Positions 1 to 11,113 of a DNA stretch of 64,000 bases are shown here, piece by piece; position 1 is the first letter of the stretch; every line of letters starts with the position of its first letter. Source of the stretch: Panagrolaimus kolymaensis (Eukaryota; Nematoda; Chromadorea; Rhabditida; Panagrolaimidae). The position numbers and the translations under genes are program-made. Below the pieces are notes generated by a model. That model was not told where the DNA came from. It was given only the letters and a program-made list of their open reading frames with translations, and ran no database searches. The DNA lies in NCBI GenBank assembly GCA_028622995.1, contig JAJQJQ010000005.1, positions 8,370,001 through 8,434,000 on the forward strand. The letters are read 5' to 3'.

Positions 1-1280
1 AGAAATATGTATTTGTTTATTGTTGCGTAAGCTTTGTGGATATGATCGAAATCGCAATTGTGTGACAGTTGTTCACACACATGTAAGCCAGCAAAAAAGA
101 AAGCGAGAGATCGGTGTTGTTTCCGGAGGAAGGAAAAGACAATAGCGGCAGCAAAAAAATTTTTTCTCGATGATTAAAGAAATTTTTTTTATTTTGATGG
201 CAACAACATGCTTGAGATAAACAGGTTGTTTCGTGGATGAAAGCTGCGGCGAAAAAATAATTTTTAGTTTTTTTTATTGGATTTTGAAAGTTTAAATTTA
301 GGTTTATGTTATTTTTTTAAAGTGAATTTTTATGGATTTTTAATGGTTCTTTCCCAGAATGAATACTGTAGCTTCTTAGGTTCAGCTTTTATGTTACAAC
401 AATCTTGAAAATTTTATATCGCATAAATTTTTTAAAAATAATAGTCAATGTTTTTTGATATCACTTTGACTATTATTTATAATTTTTAACGAATCAGTTT
501 TTATATTAAGCTTTCCACGCTTTTTCTTCAACACTAGCCGAACCTCAGAATGTTGAATGTTTTTTTTTTCATTTTCTTATCCGATTGTTAAAATCAAAAT
601 CTTTTTCTTTAATAAATCCGCCAATTTAAAAATCTAACATAAATTTTTTTTATTCGTTCGTTTTTTTATGGTTATCTCCGCTAATCAGTCACTTAACTAA
701 CTAACATACATACATTTTTGAAGCGTGGGCGCTGTTTGCTTCTTCACCTCAAAACCACTGACTTTTGCCTTTGCTCTATCTTCTTTCTTGCGTGCTTTTC
801 TTTATCCAACAAACGTTTTTTCATTTTTCAATAAGAAAAAGGTTTATCCACCACAAACAAAAAAAGATAACCTAAAGTTTATGTTTTTTATTTTGCAAAA
901 GAAAACATTATGATTTTTTCTTTGATATTTTTTCAGCTGAAGAAACATAAAATTCCAGATGTTTTGATTATAAAACATTTGCAATAAAAAAACAACATCA
1001 TTTTTGATTTTTAAAAACTTTTTCCAAGTAACCAAATTCTTGCAAATTTTTAAAAGATGTAATTAATAAAAGAAAGTAACTTTATTTTTGATTATGATTG
1101 ATGAAAGACTTCTGCTATCGTTTTAAATCTTTCCTTTTTTTAATAACTTCAAAATCTCGTTCAATATTACCATTTTTTGTTTCTAAATTACTTACGCTAG
1201 CTCCTTTTTAGTGACATCAACAACGACCAACGACGACAAAAAAATTAACGACTTTTTAAACTAAAATTTTCCTTGAAATC
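1..1280. other. Non-coding upstream region
   Basis: AT-rich sequence with many homopolymer T and A tracts and only short chance reading frames. It lies upstream of the PDZ gene and presumably holds its promoter and 5' UTR. I see no convincing coding exon, RNA gene or repeat here. Confidence 0.5.
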
Positions 1281-3102
1281 ATGGCGTACGAAAATATTAA
1301 TGTTCGAATGACCCGTTCAAATCCAACAATTCAATGGGGATTTCAATTGCGCCAACAAGGAAATACTTTAGCCATTTCTTTCGTGCAAGCCGATTCCATG
1401 GCTGATAAAGCTGGAGTCAAAGTTGGTGATACCGTTGAACAAGTTTTTGGAATGAAACCACAAAATTTAAATGATGCTCAAAGTCGAATTCAAAGTGGAA
1501 ATGAAGTTTCAATGAATTTGAAACGTTTTATTGCGCATCCACCAAGTTTGCCATGGAGTTTGGATGAAAAAGGAAATCAAATAGTTGTAAATCATTTTGA
1601 TAATTCTGGTCGAGTTAGTGGTGTTAGTGATCAGGTTTGTAGATTTTTTGATGGGTGGTTTTTAAAATGACTAATAAGAGAAAGTTTTTTTACTCCACAG
1701 TTTTCAGAACACTGCAGGTTATCAAAATTCTTTTAAATCAACCCAATCCCTTGGAAATGCAGCAGCACCATTTTCAGAAGAAGTTAGAAAAGTTACTAAT
1801 TTTAAACGGACTGAAACTCGTGAAGGTCCAGCCCCATTAACAACCAATTTCAATAATGAAAACCTTCCATTTTCTAATACAGTTAAAAGTGAATCAAATT
1901 CAAATTGGGATCAAGATGAAGGAAATATTAAAAAGCATTATGAAACTAATCGAACTTATACTCGAACAGAATCCTCCAACATTGCTCCAACAGGTGGTGG
2001 TGGAACTATTGGTTCTTCCAGTGGTGCTCCATTTAATCATGGTTCACAAGGATTTTCATCCACCAATAATCAAATTTCAAATAATTTTTCTTCCACTGGT
2101 AATAATAGTTGGCAACAACAACAAAATCAACAAAGTGGCGGTGGTGGCGGCAGCAGTGGTGGTCGCCCAAATGGATATTATTCTAATGTTAATTGGAACC
2201 AAAATGCGTCAACAGGCGAATGGGATCCATCGCATAAAGTTAATCAAAGTGGAGGAAATAATAGTTCATCATGGAATCAAAACCAAAGCAACCAACAACA
2301 GCAACAAAATTGGGGCCAAGGAAGTAACACCCAAGGTTGGGGACAAAGTGGACAAGGTGGTAATTACGGTGGCAGTGGTAGTGGAAATGCTCAATGGGGA
2401 CAAAATCAAGGCCAAGGAGGTTATGGTTCAGGACAAGGTGGTCAAGGGCAAGGATATGGTAGTGGACAAGGGCAAGGTAAGCATGTTACAATGCAAAGCC
2501 CTCAAAGTGGAGGTGGACAATATCATGGACAAGATAGTGGATATCCTGGTTCACATGCAGTTTATCGAAATAAAAGTACTACGCCCAATCGTGGACAAAG
2601 CACAACTCCAACTCATTATGATGGTAAGTGAAATCATAAAACTAAAAAATAAATAAAGATAGTAAACATGTATTTCCTGGAAAATATTAAACACCAGTAG
2701 CTATATTTTGTTTACTTATAATCATTCCATAAAATTTTAGGTCCTCGAGCTTATTATACTCGAAGCCCCCGAACTGTTCGTGAATTATCTCCTCATGCCA
2801 CTGTGGCTCATTTACAATATAATTCTCCCCTTGGAATGTATTCCCCAGAAGCTGCAGCAGAAGCATATAAAATGCAAACAGGACAAGATTTACCCATTGA
2901 GTGAGTTAATATTCCAGCTAACTTTTAATTTTTTTTTTACTCTTTTAGTGGCGATTATCCTCGAAATAATCGCCCAGCATATTTGGATTCAGCAACTCGT
3001 CGATTGATTGCCGAAGAAGAGCAAGGTCTTCGCCATCGTTCTCCAACTCCACAAAGTTCGAGCTTGAAACGAATTGCCCATGCTGTTGGAGCTGATAATT
3101 AA
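1281..3102 (+). CDS. alp-1: PDZ-ZM protein of the ALP/Enigma (ZASP) family, isoform without LIM domains
   Basis: Four exons by in-frame splice sites: 1281-1634, 1708-2623, 2741-2900 and 2949-3102, giving about 527 residues. Residues 1-90 form a PDZ domain; the peptide-binding loop reads WGFQL and is followed by the usual AGVKVGD turn. A long Ser/Asn/Gln/Gly-rich linker fills exon 2, with dense WGQ, GQG and GSGQG repeats. Exon 3 carries a ZM (ZASP-like) motif, YNSPLGMYSPE, which in this family contacts alpha-actinin. In animals ALP/Enigma proteins sit at Z-discs or dense bodies and anchor actin. No LIM domain follows before the stop, which matches short ALP isoforms; LIM exons used by other transcripts could lie elsewhere. 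The second acceptor (TTTTCAG at 1701-1707) is chosen because the nearer CAG breaks the frame. I am sure of PDZ plus ZM and less sure of strict orthology. Confidence 0.85.
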
Positions 3103-4073
3103 TATAAAGCACCTATTACATTTCAAATCAAAAAATAAATAAACAACAAACCAAACAAACAAATAAAAAACAACGATGCTTTCAATATTTTTTACTTTTT
3201 TTTAATTTTCAACAATTTTACACTTTTTTAAACTCCAAAACTACGACGCTTGCATTTTTTTAGCTTTAAAACATTTTTTTATCATTGGCATAGATGAATG
3301 AATGTCCCAGAATTTATTTGGTTAAACCGGCTAGCTTTAGTTTTATTTTAACAATTTAATTAATAAGTAGAAGAAAAAACATTTGCTTTGTCTCACATTT
3401 TTTAATAAATATTCGTAAAAAGTATAATAAATTTTTTTTATTGTCATTACCAATAATAAAAGAAATTATTTAACTGAAAGGGTGTTTTACTTCAACTTGT
3501 TTATAACATTTATTTATCACTATGATAGGTTTAAATTACATTAAATTTGCACCAAGAATTAACAAAATAAAATAAAGAAAATGTTTAATAAACTTATTAA
3601 TTTCAAACTTGGCTTTGGCTGCATTGGAATGATGCGTTGTGGATGATTCATGAATGACAGTTGTAATTACCTATAGTTTTTTTCAATTTTTAATAATTTT
3701 AATTTTTTGTTTAGGCAAAATTTAAGTATGCAAATACATATCATTTTAATGGAAAATGATCATTGTGTTGGTAACCAATCATTAATAGAGGTCATCGATT
3801 TAGAAACGGACTGTAATTAGAAAAATCGATTTTTTATTCTCATTCTCTCAATATTTTTGCAATGATGCATAGCTTTAACTTACATAAGGGCATGGGCTAA
3901 AGAAGAACATTCTTTAAGGGCATTTTGCATCTTTTTACACACATCCAAAAAATCGTTAATAAAGAAATGGTTTTTTCTTGTTTATTTGACCAAAGACATT
4001 GACGTTATTTTTCTCATTGATTGATTTTTTATTGTGTTGTTGATTTTTATTCGTCAACGATTACCACCTAACA
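3103..4073. other. Intergenic region, nothing recognised
   Basis: AT-rich spacer between the PDZ-ZM gene and the first F-box-like gene. Apart from the poly(A) signal of the upstream gene and the promoter presumed for the downstream gene I see no structure. Confidence 0.4.
3134..3139 (+). terminator. AATAAA poly(A) signal of the PDZ-ZM gene
   Basis: AATAAA lies 32 bases after the stop codon, within an A-rich 3' UTR. Confidence 0.5.
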
Positions 4074-4886
4074 ATGGATTTTGTTGTTCCGATTTATACA
4101 AAAAAATATAAAAGATTTTCAACCAAATTGCTGAAGAACTTTGTTCATCAAAAATTTACTCTTCCTGAAAACATTGTTTATTACCTTTCAAAAAATGCTT
4201 CGCCATTTGTTTATCAAAAGTTAATCAAATCATGCAAATATTTTTTGATGAAATCATCCGTCGTTATTTCTGAAAGTTTGGATACTTTTAGTGAAAACTT
4301 TAAAATTGAACTTGAAGAAAATTTTGCAAAAATATGGATTATCGAAGAAATGCTTTCCATTGATATTCCAAATGCATTCGACTATGTTTTTCCCAAATTG
4401 GGTTATGTTAATGTCAAAAAATTAAATTTCTGGCATCAAAATTTGTCTTACAATGAGTTATTATTTTTAATAATGGCTGGTAAAGTGGAAAACTTTTATT
4501 TTTATAATTCGTCAATAAAATATTCTAATGGAAATTGGGTTGAACTTGCTGAAATTCTTGAAAAGCTTCCATTAATTAGAAAATTTGAATAGTAAGGTTT
4601 TTTAAATTTTTTTTATGAAAGCAAAATAACCATTTATTATTTAGTAATAAAGTCGATTCCCAAGTTTTTACCATAGAAACCGCAGAGAAAATGGCTGAAT
4701 CGCTTTTATTTCCAAATTTAATGTCAATGTGTATTGGCAAAGATATTCCAATAGATTTTTTAAAATCTCGACATTTTTTGAAGTTTAAAAAGGTAAAGCT
4801 TTTTAAAAGAAGTTAGTTTTGTATTTTTTACTTATTAATTTTTATTTCAGAATCATCCTTTTGCTGAATTTGGTGATTACCTTTAA
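4074..4886 (+). CDS. F-box-like protein of an expanded nematode family
   Basis: Three exons (4074-4591, 4645-4792, 4851-4886) give about 233 residues. Near residues 30-60 is an F-box-like segment, LPENIVYYLSKNASP, followed by a CKYF motif. A second conserved block (PKLGYVNVKKLNFW, near residue 105) is shared with the gene at 25366-26264. Both genes have a 148-nt second exon with the same phase and a tiny last exon beginning NHPFA or KHSFA, so they are true paralogues. F-box proteins usually join SCF ubiquitin ligases as substrate adaptors. That role is inferred from weak motif similarity, and the fit is to the short nematode members rather than canonical F-box proteins. Confidence 0.65.
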
Positions 4887-5671
4887 AGTTTATGTTTCTC
4901 TCAAAAAAGTCTTGTAAAATAGGGAGACAAAAAATTTCTTTGGTCGATTTTTTTTTTGACATGTTTGTGTATCTTCAATCACTCGACTATTAAATATTTT
5001 TAAAATAATTATAGTTGTGTCTGTTAATCTTTAATAAACATTTTTTTCTTTTTTTTTACATAGAAAAATGGATAAACTAAAAAAAAAATACAGAACTCTC
5101 AAAGAGTTTAAAATTGCACTTTTCTTCCTTTTTTTTGTTTTCATTCATCACAAAATAAAAGCATTCATTGATTATTCCATTTGCTACCCTCCTTTTATTG
5201 CCGAATCCTATTCTTAGAAACAACTCAAAATATAATCAAAGTTGAACAAAATACAAGAAAAATTAACAACATTTCAATCAAAAAAGTCAACAAGAAAACA
5301 AAAAATGAAGCAAATAAATGAATTAAGAAAACGAACGAAGCACGTAAATGATGCTTGAATTTCGTGCCGGTGCCCAGACCTTTTTTTCTTTATCTTTCAG
5401 GCACACGTAAATGAAATTTTCGAAAAGGCAACAAATAACCATTGTTCCTAAACTTTGTTGTTTTTTGGCGCTCTTTTTTTTTTCTTTTTTGCTCGCGTAA
5501 ATATATTTTTATTTCCTTCCGACCGCAAGATTTTTTATGTATTTTTTTGCTTGCATGAAAATCCTATTTTTTTTTTATAATTTCTTTGTTTCATTTTTCA
5601 GGCTTATATCCTTCATTTCATCGTCTTGCTCTGATTTTTATAGAATTTTCTGAAGATTGAATATATCAATA
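4887..5671. other. Intergenic region upstream of the microprotein gene
   Basis: AT-rich spacer. A TTTTTCAG at about 5594-5601 precedes the STMP1-like start by 70 bases and could be a 5' UTR splice acceptor or a spliced-leader trans-splice site. Nothing else is recognisable. Confidence 0.4.
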
Positions 5672-5824
5672 ATGGGTCTAGCAACACATTTCATTTCTCT
5701 TACAATTGGTGCTTATGTTGGAGCTTATGCAACTCAAAATTATCAAGTACCAAAAGTGCCATCGCCATGTGAAATTCAGAAAAAAATTGAACAATATGTC
5801 GAGCAATATCGAAAGAGTGAATGA
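5672..5824 (+). CDS. STMP1: STMP1-type short transmembrane mitochondrial microprotein
   Basis: A single-exon 50-residue reading frame. It starts MGLATHFISL and has one hydrophobic segment (residues 2-20, with Gly at regular spacing: TIGAYVGAYA). This is followed directly by the family signature TQNYQVP and a charged, helix-prone tail ending QYRKSE. The layout (N-terminal membrane helix, QNY-x-[IV]-P, basic/acidic C-terminal helix) and the length of about 47-50 residues match STMP1/DUF4535 proteins. These sit in the mitochondrial inner membrane and are linked to respiratory-chain complexes in vertebrates. An AATAAA lies about 110 bases after the stop. The identification rests on the motif and the architecture; no other small family I know fits as well. 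Confidence 0.75.
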   Translation: MGLATHFISLTIGAYVGAYATQNYQVPKVPSPCEIQKKIEQYVEQYRKSE

Positions 5825-6300
5825 ACGAATGAATGAAGAATATATTAACTAACTAATCTGATTCTGCTTTGTCTTTTCTTCTAGCTGCTTATTGATTCTG
5901 TAAATATGTATTTTTGAAAATTATTTCGGGAAATGAATAAAAGTCTTTCAAATTTGCATTTTGTTTCGTGGAGTTTTTAAACGCAGCCAATTTTTTTGGC
6001 ATTTTCGTGTTACTTCTTTGATTCATTTTTTTACTTTGATTTTGAACTTTGTTCTGACATCATTATCCATTCTATGTAGTTTGTTAGTAGTAAATAATAG
6101 TTTATATTTCCAACACTTTATTATAATAAAAAATATCGTATTACTATTTTTCAAACAAATACTGTCAAAAATCTCATAAAAATATACATAAAAGTGTCGT
6201 AGAACCAGGTGGCTTACACAAAATGATCGGCAGAATTTCGTGACCTAAAAAATCAACAAATTTTTTAATTTTAATTTATTCGATTTCCTCGTAAAAAAGT
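5825..6300. other. Spacer between the STMP1-like gene and the convergent four-TM gene
   Basis: Contains the 3' UTR of the STMP1-like gene and, on the other strand, that of the downstream gene. A 72-codon frame here is hydrophobic by base composition only. Confidence 0.4.
5936..5941 (+). terminator. AATAAA poly(A) signal of the STMP1-like gene
   Basis: AATAAA is 112 bases after the stop of the 50-residue frame, with a T-rich stretch beyond. It supports the small frame being a real transcribed gene. Confidence 0.5.
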
Positions 6301-7765
6301 TTACCAATTTTGAGATTCAATTGCATGTTGAAGAATTTCTTCACGAGTTTGAGGCCTTCGTTGGTTATTTAGTTCAACTCTCATTCGAGCTTCACGAACA
6401 TGAGTGCAATCTTTAACCCATGCATCCCATGCATATGTAAATGCAACAAAAATAAATGGTAAAAGATCGAATAAAATTAGAAAAACGCTGGCATACGCAG
6501 GGAAAAGGCTATCCTTGATTTTAGGTACGCATGGATCCTGAAAAAAATTTTCTTCCTTACATAAAAGAATTACTGTAACAACTCACTTGAAATCCACGTG
6601 CAATTAATTCTGGATGAGTATCAAATTCGCATGCAAATGTATCTTTTATTTCTCCAATACCTCTTTCATGTTTGGGTTTAGTTATGGGATCAAAAAGTCG
6701 ATCCACCATATCGGGAAAACGTGAAGTTGAAGTAAAAATTGGGCTAATAAGATAGAAAAGTTGAATAAACAAAAATAGCAAAACTAAAAACACGATAACT
6801 CGAAAAATGGTTTTATATTTATTAATTCCAAATGAATCAAGATGAAAGAGGATTGTTGCAGGGAGAAGAAAAAGAAGGGCAATAATATTTATTGCAAAAA
6901 GATTCCAAATTGTTTTATAAGTCTGAAATATGTTAAAAGGTGTTAAGAAGGGCGTAATTTATAAAGATAAAATAATTAGCTTTTGTTTTTTCACTCAGGG
7001 CTCAAAAACTTACACCAACTAATCGATCATTATAATCATCCAATTCTGCAAGGGTAAGCCATTCAGGTCCTAATGGGGTCGTAGTTGTCGCTAAAATTAC
7101 AATAGCAGTTGTTGTCGTTTCGTTAATAGTAGTCGCATTTGTCGTTAATAATAAAATATTTGTTGTCGTTGTTGATGTTGTTGTTGTGGTGGTCGATAAT
7201 GTTGTTTCATTATCAAAAATTAATATCGGTCTTTCGGTTCTTTCTTCATCTTTCGATTCGGATATGATGGTTGCTTCCGTGGCTTTGGCTTCCACAGCCT
7301 CTTGGATTTCTTCTGATGGATTTTCATCCCCTGGTTCGGCCAAAGGTTCAACAAATTCTCCGCCATTTTCAGAAGTAGCTCGTTTATTTCTCGGATCGGT
7401 GACGAACTTAAATTATTCGGGTTTAATAAAGCCTTGCTTGAAATTAAATAAAGCTAACCTTACCCGTACAATATCTCGTGTATTTTTAACATATTCTACA
7501 AGAGTATCGTGTCCTTTTAATTGATATAAACCATATAAAAATAAAATGGATGCAATTGAAGCTAAACAAATTATTGATACCAATGGTAAGCGATAATCAA
7601 TTTTTTCTTTATATTGCTTCAATGACTAAAAAAATTTTTCAAAATGCTGATTAACCAATCATCAAGCTAAATTAACAAAGATATTCTTACCGCCATATTT
7701 CCATAAACTCGTTTAACACCACCACCTCGTAATGTTCCACTACCAGTATGTTGACTCGTAGCCAT
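6301..7765 (-). CDS. Predicted four-transmembrane protein with long Thr-rich loop
   Basis: Five exons on the minus strand (7691-7765, 7464-7625, 7014-7406, 6587-6922, 6301-6537) are all in phase 0 and give about 400 residues. The N-terminal 30 residues are soluble and Gly-rich. TM1 lies in exon 2 (LVSIICLASIASILFLYGLY). A long loop follows that is acidic and then Thr-rich with several N-x-T sites, as expected for a glycosylated extracellular region. TM2 and TM3 are in exon 4 (around INIIALLFLLPATILF and VIVFLVLLFLFIQLF). A Cys-containing loop with DPCVP precedes TM4 in exon 5 (VFLILFDLLPFIFVAFTYAW), and the C-terminal tail is cytoplasmic and charged. The topology resembles tetraspan-type proteins but I see no tetraspanin CCG motif. 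I do not recognise the family. Confidence 0.7.
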
Positions 7766-8946
7766 GATGATGATATATTGGGGTAAACTTCTCACAAATC
7801 TAAAACCACCTCCAATTACTTCTTAATTGCATTAAAACATTAAACAATTATTTTTTTTGCATAACAAAAAATGTGAGAAAAAGAGCAAAACAAAGCGGAA
7901 AGTGATTCTTCGATCTCCTATAAAACAAAAAAAATAATGAAGGAGCTTGATCGAGAATAATGGTAGTAATAAACTATCATAAAAAAAAGCAGGTTTCAAT
8001 GTTCTCTAATTTGTCAAAAATAAATGGGAATTCATTACTTTTTTTGTTTTTACGCAATAAATGATTCCTTTTTCTTTTAACCAAAAAAGGGGTTCTTTTT
8101 TTTCAATGTAAAACATTGATTGAAAATGATCATGAAAAAAAAAGAAATAGTAAGCAAAGTCTGTTGATGATGATGGTGAAGGATTGACATTAACCTGTCC
8201 CGCAAAAACAAAAAAGATGTACAGGAAATAAAAAAATAAAAAAAGAATTACCGACGACAATGACAAGTTTTTTTTGTTTCAAACACTTGTAATGCATGCA
8301 GGCGAAAGCCAGCTCTCTTCACGTAACAAAAATCAAAGAGGATCATCACTTCTTTTTTTTATGTGTGTTTTAATATTTAAAAAAAAAGATCTTGCAAAAA
8401 GGTTAGGATTTATAAAAAAAGGGTAAAAGTAAATAATACTTGAAAGAAAGAAGTTTGATGTTGATAATGATGACACTTGAAGATTGAGATCAATTACAAA
8501 AAAATGTCTGAAATTAGTAACATTTCAAAACACAAAATCTCAAAGATGAAAGCATTTGTCTGATTTAATAAAAAAAACCAGACATTCATGTTCTGGCTCA
8601 TAAAATGAAAAAAAAGTTCGACAAGAAAAAACGAAGTTTGAAGCATCAAAAATTATTCATAAAAGTTGTTATTTACCGTATGAAAAAGATTACATCATTG
8701 AAGACTCGAAAGATTTTTTTTATAAATGTATCAAAAGAATAAAATAAACAATAAAGGAGAAGCGCATAACAAATTATGGCAAAGCACAGCATCAATGTTA
8801 CAGTAAAAAGCAGAGGGAAAACCTACCCCAAAAAAGTCTTTCATGAATCATGGATATGCTAGTTTTACCAAACCTTTCGAAAGAATTCAAATTAAAACGT
8901 TATTACTTGGTTAAGCATCACCCAAATGCAAACACTACGGTTTGAC
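7766..8946. other. Long AT-rich intergenic region
   Basis: Upstream of the minus-strand four-TM gene and left of the palindrome. An 86-codon minus-strand frame (8006-8266) has a hydrophobic start but is otherwise low-complexity F/Y/L, as expected from A-rich DNA. I see no supported gene. Confidence 0.4.
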
Positions 8947-10322
8947 TGTTGATTTTTAACTTTTCGCCAAAAATAAAAAAGGTGAATTTTTAACTAGTTT
9001 GCATTCGACTATTTTGGCTTTTTTTGATTTATTAATTAAGAAGTAATTGACTCTATAGTAAAAAAGGGTCGAGAATTTTATATTTCCAGCTTTTAAACCA
9101 TGAAAATCCATGGATTTGGACTGTTTTCAGACCTCTAAACTTTGACTAACTTTAAAAACACCGTAACTTTTGAGCATTTGCAAATTTTTTGTGCTCTGCC
9201 TATACCATAATGTTCAGCAGGTTCGATATGATACAATTGTGTCGGGAATTGTCAAATGGCTTGACCAATCTGGAAATACAGCTATTTGAAGTTTTAGCAT
9301 GCATATCGTGTGCTTTTATGCATACTTTTCCTTCAAAAGAAAAGGTTTTTTTCAATTGTAAAGATTCTAAAGTGATTAAAAAACCGTAAATTAACTACTC
9401 CTATATGTATTGGAATCATTTCACCAACCACTTTATAAGCTATTACATGCACCACAACTACTTGAAGTACTAACAGTACATCAAGGTCATCTGAAATAAT
9501 AAAAAATTTTAAAATCCAATATTTTGGTTTAACACCATGTTTACTATACGTAATTTGGGTCGTAGAATCCGAATCTGGTGTCAGTTTATATGTTTCACTA
9601 GTTACTACCAAAGTTATAGCGGTAGCGAAAATTTGCATATTTGAGTTAGACGTAACTCGAAAACTATCTCATGAAGGAGGTAAACTGACACCAGATTCGG
9701 ATTCTACGACCCAAATTACGTATAGTAAACATGGTGTTAAACCAAAATATTGGATTTTAAAATTTTTTATTATTTCAGATGACCTTGATGTACTGTTAGT
9801 ACTTCAAGTAGTTGTGGTGCATGTAATAGCTTATAAAGTGGTTGGTGAAATGATTCCAATACATATAGGAGTAGTTAATTTACGGTTTTTTAATCACTTT
9901 AGAATCTTTACAATTGAAAAAAACCTTTTCTTTTGAAGGAAAAGTATGCATAAAAGCACACGATATGCATGCTAAAACTTCAAATAGCTGTATTTCCAGA
10001 TTGGTCAAGCCATTTGACAATTCCCGACACAATTGTATCATATCGAACCTGCTGAACATTATGGTATAGGCAGAGCACAAAAAATTTGCAAATGCTCAAA
10101 AGTTACGGTGTTTTTAAAGTAAGTCAAAGTTTAGAGGTCTGAAAACAGTCCAAATCCATGGATTTTCATGGTTTAAAAGCTGGAAATATAAAATTCTCGA
10201 CCCTTTTTTACTATAGAGTCAATTACTTCTTAATTAATAAATCAAAAAAAGCCAAAATAGTCGAATGCAAACTAGTTAAAAATTCACCTTTTTTATTTTT
10301 GGCGAAAAGTTAAAAATCAACA
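8947..10322. repeat. Large inverted repeat (foldback): 642-bp arms, 92-bp spacer
   Basis: The left arm (8947-9588) and right arm (9681-10322) are reverse complements over 642 bp. By eye I find one mismatch (GACTAAC against GACTTAC near 9150/10120). The central 92 bp (9589-9680) are unique. As a consequence the same 66-codon frame appears on both strands (9189-9389 + and 9880-10080 -); it resembles nothing known and I do not call it a gene. No target-site duplication is visible at the ends. It could be a foldback transposon, a hairpin RNA locus or a recent inverted duplication. Confidence 0.95.
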
Positions 10323-10558
10323 AGTCAACGTATTTTCGTTCCATAGTGTGCAAATGCCTCTCGATCTTCGTTGATTACATAACATCTTTAGAAATTTTTT
10401 GCTTCATCTATGTCCGTTTTTTTGGCTCATTTTTTGGTAAGATTTTCTTTTTGTTATATCCTCTTTTACCACATTCTTTATTTTAGCCGACCTTTCTGTG
10501 CCTTACTCTTTTAACCTAATTTTTTCATAAGAACTATATTCCTTCCCATGCTCTTCAT

Positions 10559-11087
10559 ATGGTGACGGGAGATTTTTCACTCGTTGTTTCTCAAACTGAA
10601 GGATACTCGTGCTCATCTCATCAAGAGAAGATTGATCGCTTTCTCAATGATCTCGTCTACATCACCCAAGAAGATGTTGATGAAAGTGTGATCAAAGAAA
10701 TATCAGAAGATGTTGTTCCTGTTGGTGTTTTATGTAATGTCCGGTTCTTTGATGGTAGAGAAGTTGTTTTTTTTTCAATCTAACTTTTTTAATCCTTCTC
10801 TTTTTCAGTCCTACGCTCTTTTAGAAGATGTTCATGTCATCGTCTGTGAAGAATCCTGTGAACTGTGGCTGGAAAAGGAAACAGGAGTCGAGTACAAATT
10901 CGTCGCAATCTACAATTTTGGTCTTCTAAGAAAAGAAAACATCGTCACCTTCAGCTTTGATGAAAGCCCTAACGCCGATCCGAATCATCGCAAATATCTT
11001 CGCTGTGATTTAATGAAAGAAAGTGATGCCAAATTTTTATGTATTGTTTTGAATAATTTGAGTCGAACTGTAAATAATAAATCATAA
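10559..11087 (+). CDS. Hypothetical protein, two-exon model
   Basis: Exon 1 starts at 10559 (MVTGDFSLVV) and runs to about 10762. Exon 2 is 10809-11087, after a clear TTTTTCAG acceptor, and ends NNLSRTVNNKS. The acceptor and both frames look genuine because codon use and acidic composition match. The donor is uncertain: the phase-compatible GT at 10763 is weak, while the better-looking GTAGAG at 10755 breaks the frame. The predicted protein is about 160 residues, soluble, acidic and Cys-containing (CEESCELWLEKE), with no signal peptide or known domain. An AATAAA follows at 11092-11097. The stop lies only 26 bases from the stop of the convergent gene at 11114, so the two 3' UTRs overlap. I do not recognise it. 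Confidence 0.5.
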
Positions 11088-11091
11088 TGTT

Positions 11092-11097
11092 AATAAA
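11092..11097 (+). terminator. AATAAA poly(A) signal overlapping the convergent gene's 3' end
   Basis: AATAAA immediately follows the stop at 11085-11087. On the opposite strand another AATAAA (11104-11109 reversed) serves the gene ending at 11114. The two convergent signals are within 20 bases of each other. Confidence 0.5.
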
Positions 11098-11113
11098 GTC
11101 TTGTTTATTTCAA

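Noticed and set aside
725..1035. Overlapping short frames on both strands before the PDZ gene
   Set aside because: Low-complexity F/K-rich translations of AT-rich DNA on both strands at once, with no supporting signal.
1856..2656. 266-codon plus-strand frame
   Set aside because: Out-of-frame shadow of exon 2 of the PDZ-ZM gene; the repetitive composition comes from the Gly/Gln repeat codons.
8006..8266. 86-codon minus-strand frame with a hydrophobic start resembling a signal peptide
   Set aside because: Dominated by Phe/Tyr/Leu from poly-A/T tracts, with no introns, no motif and no paralogue in the window.
9189..9389. 66-codon frame present on both arms of the palindrome
   Set aside because: It is duplicated only because the arms are reverse complements. 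There is no homology, and no independent evidence for translation.
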